From: Acidobacteriota bacterium
GTDB lineage: Bacteria > Acidobacteriota > UBA6911 > JACQSX01
Direction: 5' to 3'
NCBI GenBank assembly: GCA_016199665.1
Contig: JACQGG010000007.1
Span: 1 to 8,944, forward strand
DNA length: 8,944 bases
Positions 1 through 6,523 of the stretch are shown in pieces. How positions within the stretch are numbered: position 1 is the stretch's first letter; each line of letters starts with the position of its first letter. Under the pieces are notes generated by a model. The model saw only the letters and a program-made list of their open reading frames with translations, searched no databases and was not told the origin of the DNA. The position numbers and the translations under genes are program-made.

Positions 1-77
1 GCTGATTTTGACTTTTCCGTCGCAAAAATGCCTGCCCCCCGGTTGGGTCATCGCATGAAGCCAGATTCAAAATCAGC
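1..77. repeat. Left-edge inverted repeat
   Basis: The first ten bases, GCTGATTTTG, recur as a perfect reverse complement, CAAAATCAGC, at 68-77, enclosing 57 bases. The left arm touches the window edge, so it may extend further. It could be a long-range stem or the end of a small inverted-repeat element. I see no convincing gene in 1-423: the plus frame 1 is open from 1 to 192, but its translation is not recognisable, and the rest is repeat copy A. Confidence 0.4.
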
Positions 78-176
78 CCACTTTGTCCTGTGTGACTTGG
101 TCCGGCCTGGCGCCAATCTGGGGCTGCGGGTCAAGACTTCTTCCAAACCACTCCTCCTGCAAAGACTAATCACTTC

Positions 177-380
177 TTGGGCTCACCGCTGAGACCCCGC
201 GCGGCGTAGCCGCAAACCCGAGATTTTGTTCTGAACGGCAGTGGATCCACCCTCAACGCAGAGACGCAGAGGGCGCAGAGAATGCGCGGAGGTTTCTTCT
301 CCGCGCTGCCTCTGCGTCCTCCGCGGTAGAAAATCTTTGCAAAAAAACAAGAAGTTGCCAACTTGCGACGCAGAGAGCGC
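177..380 (+). repeat. Dispersed palindromic repeat, copy A
   Basis: This stretch aligns over about 190 bases with 4789-5002 (copy B) in the same orientation, with small indels; by eye about three quarters of positions match. Shared blocks include TTGGG(G)CTCACCG, the TTCTGAA(A)CGGCAG block, GAGACGCAGAGG, GCAGAGAATGCGC and CCAACTT. It contains a two-tier stem-loop. The inner arms GCGCGGAG (284-291) and CTCCGCGC (299-306) enclose a 7-base loop. The outer arms ACGCAGAGG (264-272) and CCTCTGCGT (309-317) are also perfect. A second small palindrome, AAGTTG-C-CAACTT, lies at 352-364, and GTGGATCCAC at 241-250. The copy sits just 3' of the thiolase gene, so the structure may also act in transcription termination or mRNA 3'-end protection (inference). 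Confidence 0.75.
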
Positions 381-423
381 GGAGGGGGCGCAGAGAAAAG
401 ATTTTGAAGTAAGCGCCTTGCGG

Positions 424-1614
424 CTACTCAACCTGGACAATGACGGCTTCGCCTTCCCCGATTCCTCCGCAAAGCGTGGCCAGTCCGTAGCCGCCTCCGC
501 GACGCCGCAACTCATAAACCAGCGTCATGACCAGACGAGCGGCTGAAGCGCCCGTGGGATGGCCAATGGCGATGGCGCCTCCGTTGACGTTGGTTCGGCT
601 GCGCAGAGACTCAATTCGCTGGGGGTCCCCTTCTCCCAGCACGTGGGTGGAGACCAGCGGCATGGCCGCAAAGGCCTCGTTGATTTCCAATAAGTCGATT
701 TGATCCAAGGTCAGCCCGGCCTTCTTTAGTGCGGCCTTTGCAGCCACCGCGGGGATGGAAGCGAGCTTCTGTGGATGACCCGAGACCAGGGCGCCGGTCA
801 CATAACGGGCCAGCGGTCTCAGGTTCCTCTTTTTTGCCTCATTTTCTTCCGTCAGGACCATCGCCGTTGCCCCGGTATTCAACCCCGGAGCGTTCCCCGG
901 GGTGACGGTGGGACTGCCATACACGGTTTTCAACTTGGCCAGCTTTTCCAGCGAGGTGTCCCGCCGCGGCGACTCGTCCTGGGCGACTACCAAAGGATCC
1001 CCCTTAGCCTGTGGAACCGTCAGCGAGATAATCTCCTCCCGAAACTTGCCCGCCTCCAGGGCCTCGAAATATTTCTGGTGGCTTCGCAGGGCCCAGCGAT
1101 CCTGCTGCTCCCGATCGATTGCATACTCCATGGCTTCCAGCCCGGCCTGCACCGCCCGGGGAACTCCGGTGTGAGGGCAACTGATCACCAACTGATCTTT
1201 CACCGTAAAATCGCCCACTCTGTTTCCCCAGCGCGCCTGCGGCAGAAAATAGGGGACCATGCTCATGTTTTCCGTCCCGCCGGCCACCCCGATTTGAATC
1301 TCCGAGCCGCGGATGCTGCGCGCGGTTAAATTGATCGCCGCCATCGAAGAGCAGCAGGCGCGGTCGACCGTGTAGGCGACCTTCTCTTCAGGGATTCCGG
1401 CCTGCAGCATCGCCTGTCGAGCGACAGATCGATCCGAACCAGGCAGGTTCACCCCGAACGCGACCTCCTCCACATCTTCCGGCTGAAGGCCGGCGCGTTC
1501 CAGGGCGCACTTGATCGCCTTTGCTCCGAGTTGGGGGAGGGTGAAATCTCTCAGCACTCCGCCGAAATTTCCAAACGGAGTCCGGACGGCGCCGACAATA
1601 ACCACGTTTCTCAT
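424..1614 (-). CDS. Thiolase (acetyl-CoA acetyltransferase / 3-ketoacyl-CoA thiolase family)
   Basis: A 396-residue thiolase, the normal length for the family, expected to cleave a 3-ketoacyl-CoA with free CoA in the cytoplasm. The nucleophile is Cys87, in DRACCSSM; most thiolases have C-G-S-G here, so Cys88 replaces the usual Gly. Other catalytic parts are present: NEAFA (Asn312), GHPTGAS (His352) and the C-terminal CGGIGEG (Cys382, the acid/base). The mid-region lacks the usual 'MG-TAE' loop and reads VPRAVQAGLEAM before the REQQD-ALRSH segment, so this is not a textbook AtoB/FadA protein. The ATG at 1614 is preceded by AAAGGA with 7 bases spacing. It is the last gene of a three-gene minus-strand operon, 45 bases after the mutase stop, and probably carries out the terminal cleavage of the pathway. 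The acyl chain specificity cannot be read from sequence; a biosynthetic role is possible but less likely in this context. Confidence 0.92.
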   Translation of the reverse strand: MRNVVIVGAVRTPFGNFGGVLRDFTLPQLGAKAIKCALERAGLQPEDVEEVAFGVNLPGSDRSVARQAMLQAGIPEEKVAYTVDRACCSSMAAINLTARSIRGSEIQIGVAGGTENMSMVPYFLPQARWGNRVGDFTVKDQLVISCPHTGVPRAVQAGLEAMEYAIDREQQDRWALRSHQKYFEALEAGKFREEIISLTVPQAKGDPLVVAQDESPRRDTSLEKLAKLKTVYGSPTVTPGNAPGLNTGATAMVLTEENEAKKRNLRPLARYVTGALVSGHPQKLASIPAVAAKAALKKAGLTLDQIDLLEINEAFAAMPLVSTHVLGEGDPQRIESLRSRTNVNGGAIAIGHPTGASAARLVMTLVYELRRRGGGYGLATLCGGIGEGEAVIVQVE

Positions 1615-1635
1615 TGAGTGTTCCTTTCGAAAGAT

Positions 1636-1649
1636 GCCCGTTTTCGGGC
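1636..1649 (-). promoter_or_regulatory. Intercistronic hairpin between mutase and thiolase
   Basis: On the coding (minus) strand GCCCG-AAAA-CGGGC forms a perfect 5-bp stem with a 4-base loop. It lies in the 45-base gap between the mutase stop and the thiolase ribosome-binding site. No U-run follows it, so it is not a standard intrinsic terminator. It might affect mRNA stability or the relative expression of the two genes (inference). Confidence 0.4.
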
Positions 1650-1659
1650 TGCAAGCTTG

Positions 1660-3336
1660 TTAGAAAATCGACTTCTCTTCATGTTCTCCCCATGCCTTCC
1701 GCAACACGCCGCAAATCTCCCCCACGGTCGCGAAGCAGCGGACCGCGTCGATGGTGGCGGGAACAAGGTTGGCGTCGGTGCCGGCCTGCTGTTGCAGGCG
1801 CGCCAGGGCTTGCTGCACCCGCCCGTTGTCCCGCTCCCGCCGGAGCCGGGCCAATTTCTCGCACTCGCGTCTTTCCGCCTCCGGGTCGGTGGCGAACGTG
1901 GCGATGCGCGGCTGCCCTTCGGTCACTTGCTCGTTGACGCCGACAACCAGCCGTTCACGCCGGCTCACCTTCAAGTGCTGTTCCCAGGCGGCTTCGCTGA
2001 TTTCCTTCTGAATGTATCCCTGCTCGATCGCCGCGACCGCTCCTCCAAGCTTCTCAATCCGGTCCATGTACTGCAGCGCGCGCCGCTCCAGCTCGTCGGT
2101 CAGGGATTCCAGGTAGTAGGACCCCCCCAGAGGATCCACCACGTCGGTCAGGCCGGTTTCCTCGGCGAGAATCTGCTGCGTCCGGACCGCCAGCGTTACC
2201 GCTTCCTCGGTGGGAAGGGAAAGCGCTTCATCGTAGGAGCAGGCGTGCAGCGTTTGAGCCCCTGCCAGAGCTGCAGCCATGGCCTGGACGGTGACGCGAA
2301 TCAGATTGTTGAGCGGCTGCTGCGCCGTCAGGGCGCTCCCGGCGGTGAAAGCCAGGAATCGCAGCGCCATGGATTCCTTTTTCCGGGCCCCGTACTGTTC
2401 CCGCATCAAGTGCGCCCAAATCCTGCGGGCCGCCCGGTACTTGGCCACCTCCTCCAGGAAATCCATTTGAGTGGAAAAGAATACCCAGATGCCGGGCGCG
2501 ATTTCATCGATGCCGACGCCGCTGCCGAGCACCGCGTCGATGTATTCCCGTGCGTAAGCAAATGTAAACGCAATTTCCTGCGGAGCCGTGGCGCCGGCCT
2601 CCTCCATGTGGTAGCCCGAAACCATTACCGCCGTCCAGTTGGGCAAATGCCGGGAGCAGTATTCCATGACATTGGCGGTCACCCGGACAGCCTGCCGTGG
2701 CGGGTAAATGTACGTTCCGCGGCTCACGTATTCTTTAAGGGGGTCATTCTGCAGCAGGACATTAAAGTCTCGGGACGAGATTCCCTGGTGCTCCGCGGCG
2801 CAGACAAACATCGCCAAAAGCACGTTTCCAATGGAATTGGCCGTGGTGCGAATCTGGCGCATCTGCCCCAGGGGAATTCCATTCAGCAGGGCCTGCATGT
2901 CGGACAAAGAATTGAGCGCCACCCCCACCTTGCCCACTTCGCCTGCGCTTCGCGGGTGGTCCGAATCGTAGCCGATCTGCGTGGGCAGATCGAGGGCGAT
3001 GGAAAATCCGGTTGCGCCTTTGGAGACGAGGTAGCGAAAACGCCGGTTGGCGTCTTCGGCGCTGCCAAAACCGGCATACTGTCCCATGGTCCAGAGCCGA
3101 TGGCGATACATGCCGGGATCCACCCCCCGCGTGAAAGGAAACTCTCCTGGAAATCCCAACTTCTCAAGGGAGTGTTCCGGATTGCAGTCAAGCGGCGTAT
3201 ACAGGGGCTTGATCGGGATTCCGGAGCGGGTCTGGAATGCTTTCTTGCGGGGCTCTTTTGTCGATTCCAGAGCGTCAAGCTTTTCTTTCCATTCGGCAAG
3301 AGCCGCTCTGAACCGCTCTTCTGCTTTTGGTTCCAT
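1660..3336 (-). CDS. Acyl-CoA mutase large subunit (methylmalonyl-CoA mutase family), lacks B12 domain
   Basis: A 558-residue protein with the whole substrate-binding barrel of the coenzyme-B12-dependent acyl-CoA mutases. It ends in the family's usual linker (GVNEQ near 466-470; TVGEICGVLR near 537-546) without the cobalamin domain and its D-x-H-x-x-G motif. This is the architecture of two-subunit mutases, whose B12 protein is a separate small gene; none is in this window. Visible signatures: WTMGQYAGF (82-90), LDLPTQ and GYDSD (115-126), QND-LKEY-SRGTYI (196-210), SGYHM-EAGAT (240-250). Aligned by eye to Propionibacterium methylmalonyl-CoA mutase, Tyr89, Gln197, Arg207 and His244 correspond to Tyr87, Gln196, Arg206 and His243, all kept. 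Arg87 is Gly85 and Thr195 is Leu194, and the loop at 160-168 (RQIRTTANS) is rewritten. The substrate is therefore uncertain. I chose the ATG at 3336 because homologues begin near here and the upstream frame runs through the CoA-transferase gene. Its ribosome-binding site is weak; a 20-base gap suggests translational coupling. Confidence 0.88.
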   Translation of the reverse strand: MEPKAEERFRAALAEWKEKLDALESTKEPRKKAFQTRSGIPIKPLYTPLDCNPEHSLEKLGFPGEFPFTRGVDPGMYRHRLWTMGQYAGFGSAEDANRRFRYLVSKGATGFSIALDLPTQIGYDSDHPRSAGEVGKVGVALNSLSDMQALLNGIPLGQMRQIRTTANSIGNVLLAMFVCAAEHQGISSRDFNVLLQNDPLKEYVSRGTYIYPPRQAVRVTANVMEYCSRHLPNWTAVMVSGYHMEEAGATAPQEIAFTFAYAREYIDAVLGSGVGIDEIAPGIWVFFSTQMDFLEEVAKYRAARRIWAHLMREQYGARKKESMALRFLAFTAGSALTAQQPLNNLIRVTVQAMAAALAGAQTLHACSYDEALSLPTEEAVTLAVRTQQILAEETGLTDVVDPLGGSYYLESLTDELERRALQYMDRIEKLGGAVAAIEQGYIQKEISEAAWEQHLKVSRRERLVVGVNEQVTEGQPRIATFATDPEAERRECEKLARLRRERDNGRVQQALARLQQQAGTDANLVPATIDAVRCFATVGEICGVLRKAWGEHEEKSIF

Positions 3337-3356
3337 GGGTTGACCGGCTGACTTCT

Positions 3357-4580
3357 TCAAATGACTTTCTCGCCGGCCAGGGCCTGAATTTGTTCCTCGG
3401 AATAGGCGAGCACCGAGCGAAGAATTTGCTCGGTGTGCTGGCCGAGCAGGGGAACCGGGCCCTTGAGCTGCTCGGGCGTCCTGGAGAGCTTGAGCGGGGA
3501 GCCCATGAGTTTGATTTTCCCCAGGATCGGGTCGTCGGTTTCGACAAACAAGTCGCGTTTGTTCAAATGCGGGCACTGAGATAACTCTCCCGCATGCTGC
3601 ACCGGACCCGCCGGCAGCCCATTGGCGAGAAAGGCTGCGGTGACCTCCTCCTTGGTTTTGTCGTTCATCCACTGTTCGATGATGGGCCCGATAAACTGAT
3701 CCATGTTCTTGGCGCGCGTCGGGCCCGACTGGCAACGGGGGTCGCCAATCAAGTCGGTACGGCCAATCGTCTCGCAGAATTTCGCCCAATCACGCTCGGT
3801 GGCTATGATGAGGGCGACATACCCGTCTTTGGCCCTAAACGGACCCCAGGGAGCAATGTACTCTTCCTTGCCTCGCTGCAGGACCGTTCCCGTCAGAGAG
3901 TACGCGGTGAAGTATCGCTCGGCCAGCGAGGCCATGTTGTCATACATGGAAACGTCAATATACTGTCCTTCTCCCGTCTTCTCCCGGTCAATCAACGCCA
4001 GCAGGACGCCGTAGGCCGCCATCACTCCTGAGTAGATGTCACCGAGAGCAATTCCCAGCCAGGCAGGCGGGCGGTCGGCAAAGCCGCAGGCATGCATCAG
4101 CCCTCCCATCGCCTGAGAAATGATATCGTAGGCCGGACGCCCGTTGTAAGGGCCGCAGTAAGCCGGGAGCGATCCAAAGCCGCTGATTGCCGCATAAACG
4201 AGCCGCGGGTTGATTTGCCGCAGGACATCGTAGTCCAAGCCAACCTTCTTCATGGTTCCGGGTCTGAGATTTTCGACCAGCACGTCCGAAACGGCAATCA
4301 GATCCTTAAAGACCTTCTGTCCCGGGGCTGTGGTGATGTCGAGCGCCAGGCTTCGCTTGTTCAAATTGAAGCGCAGGAAGTAGCCGCTGTTCTTCTCGCC
4401 CTTTGCGTTTCGGACTATGGGCGCCATCTCGCGGCTGGAATCGCCGACGCCGGGACGTTCGATCTTGATGACGTCAGCTCCCTGGTGGGCCAGCATCATG
4501 GTGCAGTAAGGCCCGGCCACTTGCTGTTCCATCCCGATAACGCGAATGCTGTGCAGTGGTTTTTGCCGAATCGCTCCCAT
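3357..4580 (-). CDS. CaiB/BaiF (class III) CoA-transferase
   Basis: A 407-residue member of the formyl-CoA transferase/CaiB/BaiF family, full length. These enzymes move CoA from a donor thioester such as succinyl-CoA to a free carboxylic acid through an aspartyl-CoA anhydride. Asp181, in LGIALGDIYSG, aligns with the catalytic Asp of formyl-CoA transferase (Asp169). Other hallmarks are the N-terminal GPYCTMMLAHQGADVIKIE (23-41), the family's NLNKRSLALD (72-81), VLVENLRPGTM (100-110), and GEGQYIDVSM followed by a C-terminal domain ending in LGQHTEQIL. The ATG at 4580 has AAAGGA 7 bases upstream. It is the first gene of the minus-strand operon, just before the mutase, so it probably activates the acid that the mutase then rearranges. 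The family does not reveal its substrate from sequence alone; oxalate, carnitine, bile acid, benzylsuccinate and itaconate-type enzymes all look alike at this level. Confidence 0.93.
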   Translation of the reverse strand: MGAIRQKPLHSIRVIGMEQQVAGPYCTMMLAHQGADVIKIERPGVGDSSREMAPIVRNAKGEKNSGYFLRFNLNKRSLALDITTAPGQKVFKDLIAVSDVLVENLRPGTMKKVGLDYDVLRQINPRLVYAAISGFGSLPAYCGPYNGRPAYDIISQAMGGLMHACGFADRPPAWLGIALGDIYSGVMAAYGVLLALIDREKTGEGQYIDVSMYDNMASLAERYFTAYSLTGTVLQRGKEEYIAPWGPFRAKDGYVALIIATERDWAKFCETIGRTDLIGDPRCQSGPTRAKNMDQFIGPIIEQWMNDKTKEEVTAAFLANGLPAGPVQHAGELSQCPHLNKRDLFVETDDPILGKIKLMGSPLKLSRTPEQLKGPVPLLGQHTEQILRSVLAYSEEQIQALAGEKVI

Positions 4581-4788
4581 TTTTTGTTCCTTTCAGTCTG
4601 CTTAATTTAGCCCTGCAGGCGAGGGTCGTTCTCCCGATTGGTCGCCTCAGGCGTGCCGGATACGCAGGGCGCATAGCCCGCCAGTGCCCGCGGCGCCTGG
4701 CTCAACCTTTATTTGCAAATTCTGGGCCAGAGCAGGGCTTCACCCCGACCGGCGCCACTTGGCTGCTTTCGGGTGGAAAAATCGCCTT

Positions 4789-5002
4789 TTGGGGCTCACC
4801 GAGGAGGCTTCACCCGGCAGAGCCGGAACCAAAGATCTGGTTCTGAAACGGCAGCCAATCCTCAATCACCGCCGAGACGCAGAGGCCGCAGAGAATGCGC
4901 AGAGACCTGTTTTCTCTGCGGCGCCTCCGCGTGCTCTGCATTGCTTCAGAAAAAATCTCTGCAAACCAACAAGGAAGCTACCAACTTACTACGCCGAAGG
5001 CC
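4789..5002 (+). repeat. Dispersed palindromic repeat, copy B
   Basis: Second copy of the repeat at 177-380, same orientation, aligned from TTGGGGCTCACC to CCAACTT and a little beyond. Its hairpin has perfect 11-bp arms, GCCGCAGAGAA (4885-4895) and TTCTCTGCGGC (4912-4922), around a 16-base loop. The loop region differs from copy A while the stem stays paired, which points to selection on, or an origin from, a folded element. It carries no transposase and no clear target-site duplication. Confidence 0.75.
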
Positions 5003-5139
5003 AAGGGCAATCTGGGTGATATGACCCTTGTCTCCGGTTCTTTGCCCCACCGGCCTGTCGCGCCCTCCTTTTCAGGAACTCCTGTCAGGTACTCCTGTGG
5101 CGCCCTCGGTCGTGCGCCCTCCATGATACACTCGTCTCG

Positions 5140-5152
5140 GCCCCTTCGGGGC
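5140..5152. promoter_or_regulatory. GC-rich hairpin upstream of the plus-strand operon
   Basis: GCCCC-TTC-GGGGC is a perfect 5-bp stem with a tight loop, about 95 bases before the acyl-CoA dehydrogenase start. No T-run follows on either strand, so it is not an intrinsic terminator. It may lie in the 5' leader or be part of another dispersed repeat; the role is unknown. Confidence 0.3.
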
Positions 5153-5246
5153 TCTACTGGCTCAACGGATTTTGGCTGCAGGGCACTGTTCCGCTTGGCA
5201 TGGTTGTTGCCTAAGTTACGCCGTTGCCACACACAAGGATTCAAGC

Positions 5247-6407
5247 ATGAACTTTGAACTGACAGAGCGGCAAAGACATTGGCGTCAGTTAGCTCGGGAT
5301 TTTGCTCAGAAGGAAATTGCGCCGGTTGTCAAGGAGATGGATGAAAAAGGCCAAATCCCGGGAAGCCTCATTCGAAGGATGGGCGAGCTGGGTTTTGCCG
5401 GCGGCCCGCTCCCCCAGGAGTACGGCGGTCAGGGAATGGATTATGTGAGCATGGCGCTTGTCTATGAAGAGATTAGTCGTGTTTGCTCGTCCGTTCGGGG
5501 TTTTCTCGCCGTTCATGTTGGGTTGCACAGTATGTGCATCCTGGACTGGGGAACAGAAGAGCAGAAGCGCCACTGGCTCCCCCGGCTGGCCAAAGCCGAC
5601 CTTCGCGGATGTTACGCCCTGACGGAGCCTAATGCCGGTTCGGATGTAGCCGCCATGGAGTCAACGTGCCGGAAGGAAGGCGGGGCCTACATTTTGAACG
5701 GAACCAAGCACTGGATTTCCAACGCGATGGAAGCCGACGTTGCGCTGCTCTTCGCGACCTCGGATCGCTCCCTGCGCCACAAAGGAATCAGCGCGTTTAT
5801 CGTGGAAACAAACAGTCCCGGCTTCCAGCGCGAGCTTATGCCCGGCAAGCAACTCGGCCACTGTGCGTCCGACCATGCCCGCATTTCTTTGCGCGAGGTT
5901 TGCGTCCCCGAAAGCCAGCGGTTGGGGCGGGAAGGGGAAGGGTTCAAGGTGGCAATGGGAGCTCTCGATCATGGACGTTTGGGCGTGGCGGCCGGGGCTG
6001 TAGGGGTCGGCCAGGCCTGCCTTGACTGCAGCCTTCACTTCTCCAACCAGCGCGTCCAGTTCGGCCAGGCGATCGGTCAGTTTCAAATGATTCAGCAGGT
6101 GCTGGCGGAAATGGCGACTGAAATCGAGGCAGCTCGACTGCTTGTCTATCGGGCCGCCGCTCAGAAGGACCAGGGCAAGCGGAATTCGCTGGAGACGTCG
6201 ATGGCCAAGTTCTTTGCCACCGAAGCGGCGACGCGGGCGGCCAATGAGGCGGTCCTCTTGCATGGCAGCTACGGCTACAGCAACGAATTCCCGGTGGAGC
6301 GATATCTTCGCGATATCAAAGGCTACCAGATTTATGAAGGAACCAACCACATTCAACGCATCATCATTGCCCGGGCGCTGTTGAAGGGGGAAGCGCCGCA
6401 ATTCTAA
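5247..6407 (+). CDS. Acyl-CoA dehydrogenase
   Basis: A 386-residue FAD-dependent acyl-CoA dehydrogenase, the standard length, that would introduce an alpha,beta double bond into an acyl-CoA and pass electrons to electron-transfer flavoprotein. The helical N-terminal domain spans about 1-120. The FAD/substrate beta domain has YALTEPNAGSDVAAM (123-137) and HWISNA (155-160), followed by the C-terminal helical domain with R-QFG--IGQFQ (269-280). Glu364, in IYEGTNHIQR, is the catalytic base in the position used by short- and medium-chain and glutaryl-CoA dehydrogenases. Arg84 lies where glutaryl-CoA dehydrogenase has Arg94, the residue that holds its substrate's distal carboxylate, but Ser77 replaces that enzyme's Glu87. 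I chose the ATG at 5247 over one 25 codons upstream because AAGGA sits 7 bases before it and the family N-terminus (LTERQR-W) starts here. First gene of the plus-strand operon. Confidence 0.93.
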   Translation: MNFELTERQRHWRQLARDFAQKEIAPVVKEMDEKGQIPGSLIRRMGELGFAGGPLPQEYGGQGMDYVSMALVYEEISRVCSSVRGFLAVHVGLHSMCILDWGTEEQKRHWLPRLAKADLRGCYALTEPNAGSDVAAMESTCRKEGGAYILNGTKHWISNAMEADVALLFATSDRSLRHKGISAFIVETNSPGFQRELMPGKQLGHCASDHARISLREVCVPESQRLGREGEGFKVAMGALDHGRLGVAAGAVGVGQACLDCSLHFSNQRVQFGQAIGQFQMIQQVLAEMATEIEAARLLVYRAAAQKDQGKRNSLETSMAKFFATEAATRAANEAVLLHGSYGYSNEFPVERYLRDIKGYQIYEGTNHIQRIIIARALLKGEAPQF

Positions 6408-6523
6408 CCGAAGTTTGTCAGTACGCCGCGACCGTGAGGGAGCGGACAGGAAACTCGATGGTTGACAGGGTCGGCTTGCTTGCGCGCGCCGGCCCGGTGA
6501 TGAAGTTGGGCTAAGGAGATGTT
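6408..6523 (+). other. Spacer between acyl-CoA dehydrogenase and hydratase genes
   Basis: A 116-base gap inside an otherwise tight operon. It contains GCGACCGTGAGGGAGCGGAC (6427-6446), a string I recall as a recurrent intergenic motif in acidobacterial genomes, so the gap may have been widened by repeat insertion. A TTGACA at 6465-6470 has no matching -10 hexamer, so I do not call an internal promoter. AAGGAG at 6513-6518 is the strong ribosome-binding site of the next gene. Confidence 0.35.

Larger units (their letters stand above)
4581..5246. other. Divergent intergenic region between the two operons
   Basis: These 666 bases separate the divergent start codons and must hold the promoters of both operons, though I cannot point to a convincing -35/-10 pair on either strand. 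Visible items are an AT-rich perfect palindrome ATTTGCAAAT (4711-4720) and repeat copy B (4789-5002). There is a pair of ACTCCTGT direct repeats 13 bases apart (5078-5085, 5091-5098), three GCGCCCTC copies (5060-5067, 5100-5107, 5114-5121) and a GC-rich hairpin (5140-5152). No RNA gene or coding region was recognised; open frames here look like translations of the repeat. Confidence 0.6.

Noticed and set aside
1..192. Open plus-strand frame 1 reaching the left edge
   Set aside because: It could be the end of an upstream gene, but the translation is not recognisable, is rich in basic residues and Ser, and overlaps the inverted repeat; too weak to call.
241..380. CRISPR array suggested by recurring CGCAGAG units
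   Set aside because: Units are short, irregularly spaced and self-complementary, with no regular repeat-spacer pattern and no cas genes.
170..546. Open frames on both strands across repeat copy A
   Set aside because: Their translations are the low-complexity Arg/Ser/Leu/Cys-rich peptides given by CGCAGAG-type repeats, and they run into the antisense of the thiolase gene; not real proteins.
1618..3351. Long 577-codon plus-strand open frame
   Set aside because: It is the antisense shadow of the well-supported mutase gene in GC-rich DNA, with no family signature of its own.
3337..3789. N-terminal extension of the mutase frame by about 150 codons
   Set aside because: It lies antisense-free but out of frame within the CoA-transferase gene on the same strand, its translation is not mutase-like, and the family N-terminus fits the ATG at 3336.
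4713..5257. Small open frames in the divergent intergenic region
   Set aside because: They translate repeat copy B or short palindromic DNA, lack ribosome-binding sites and overlap one another in several frames.
5661..6401. Minus-strand 246-codon open frame
   Set aside because: Antisense shadow of the acyl-CoA dehydrogenase gene, no recognisable domain.
6465..6500. Possible internal promoter with TTGACA
   Set aside because: No -10 hexamer lies at 16-18 bases downstream; the region there is GC-only.
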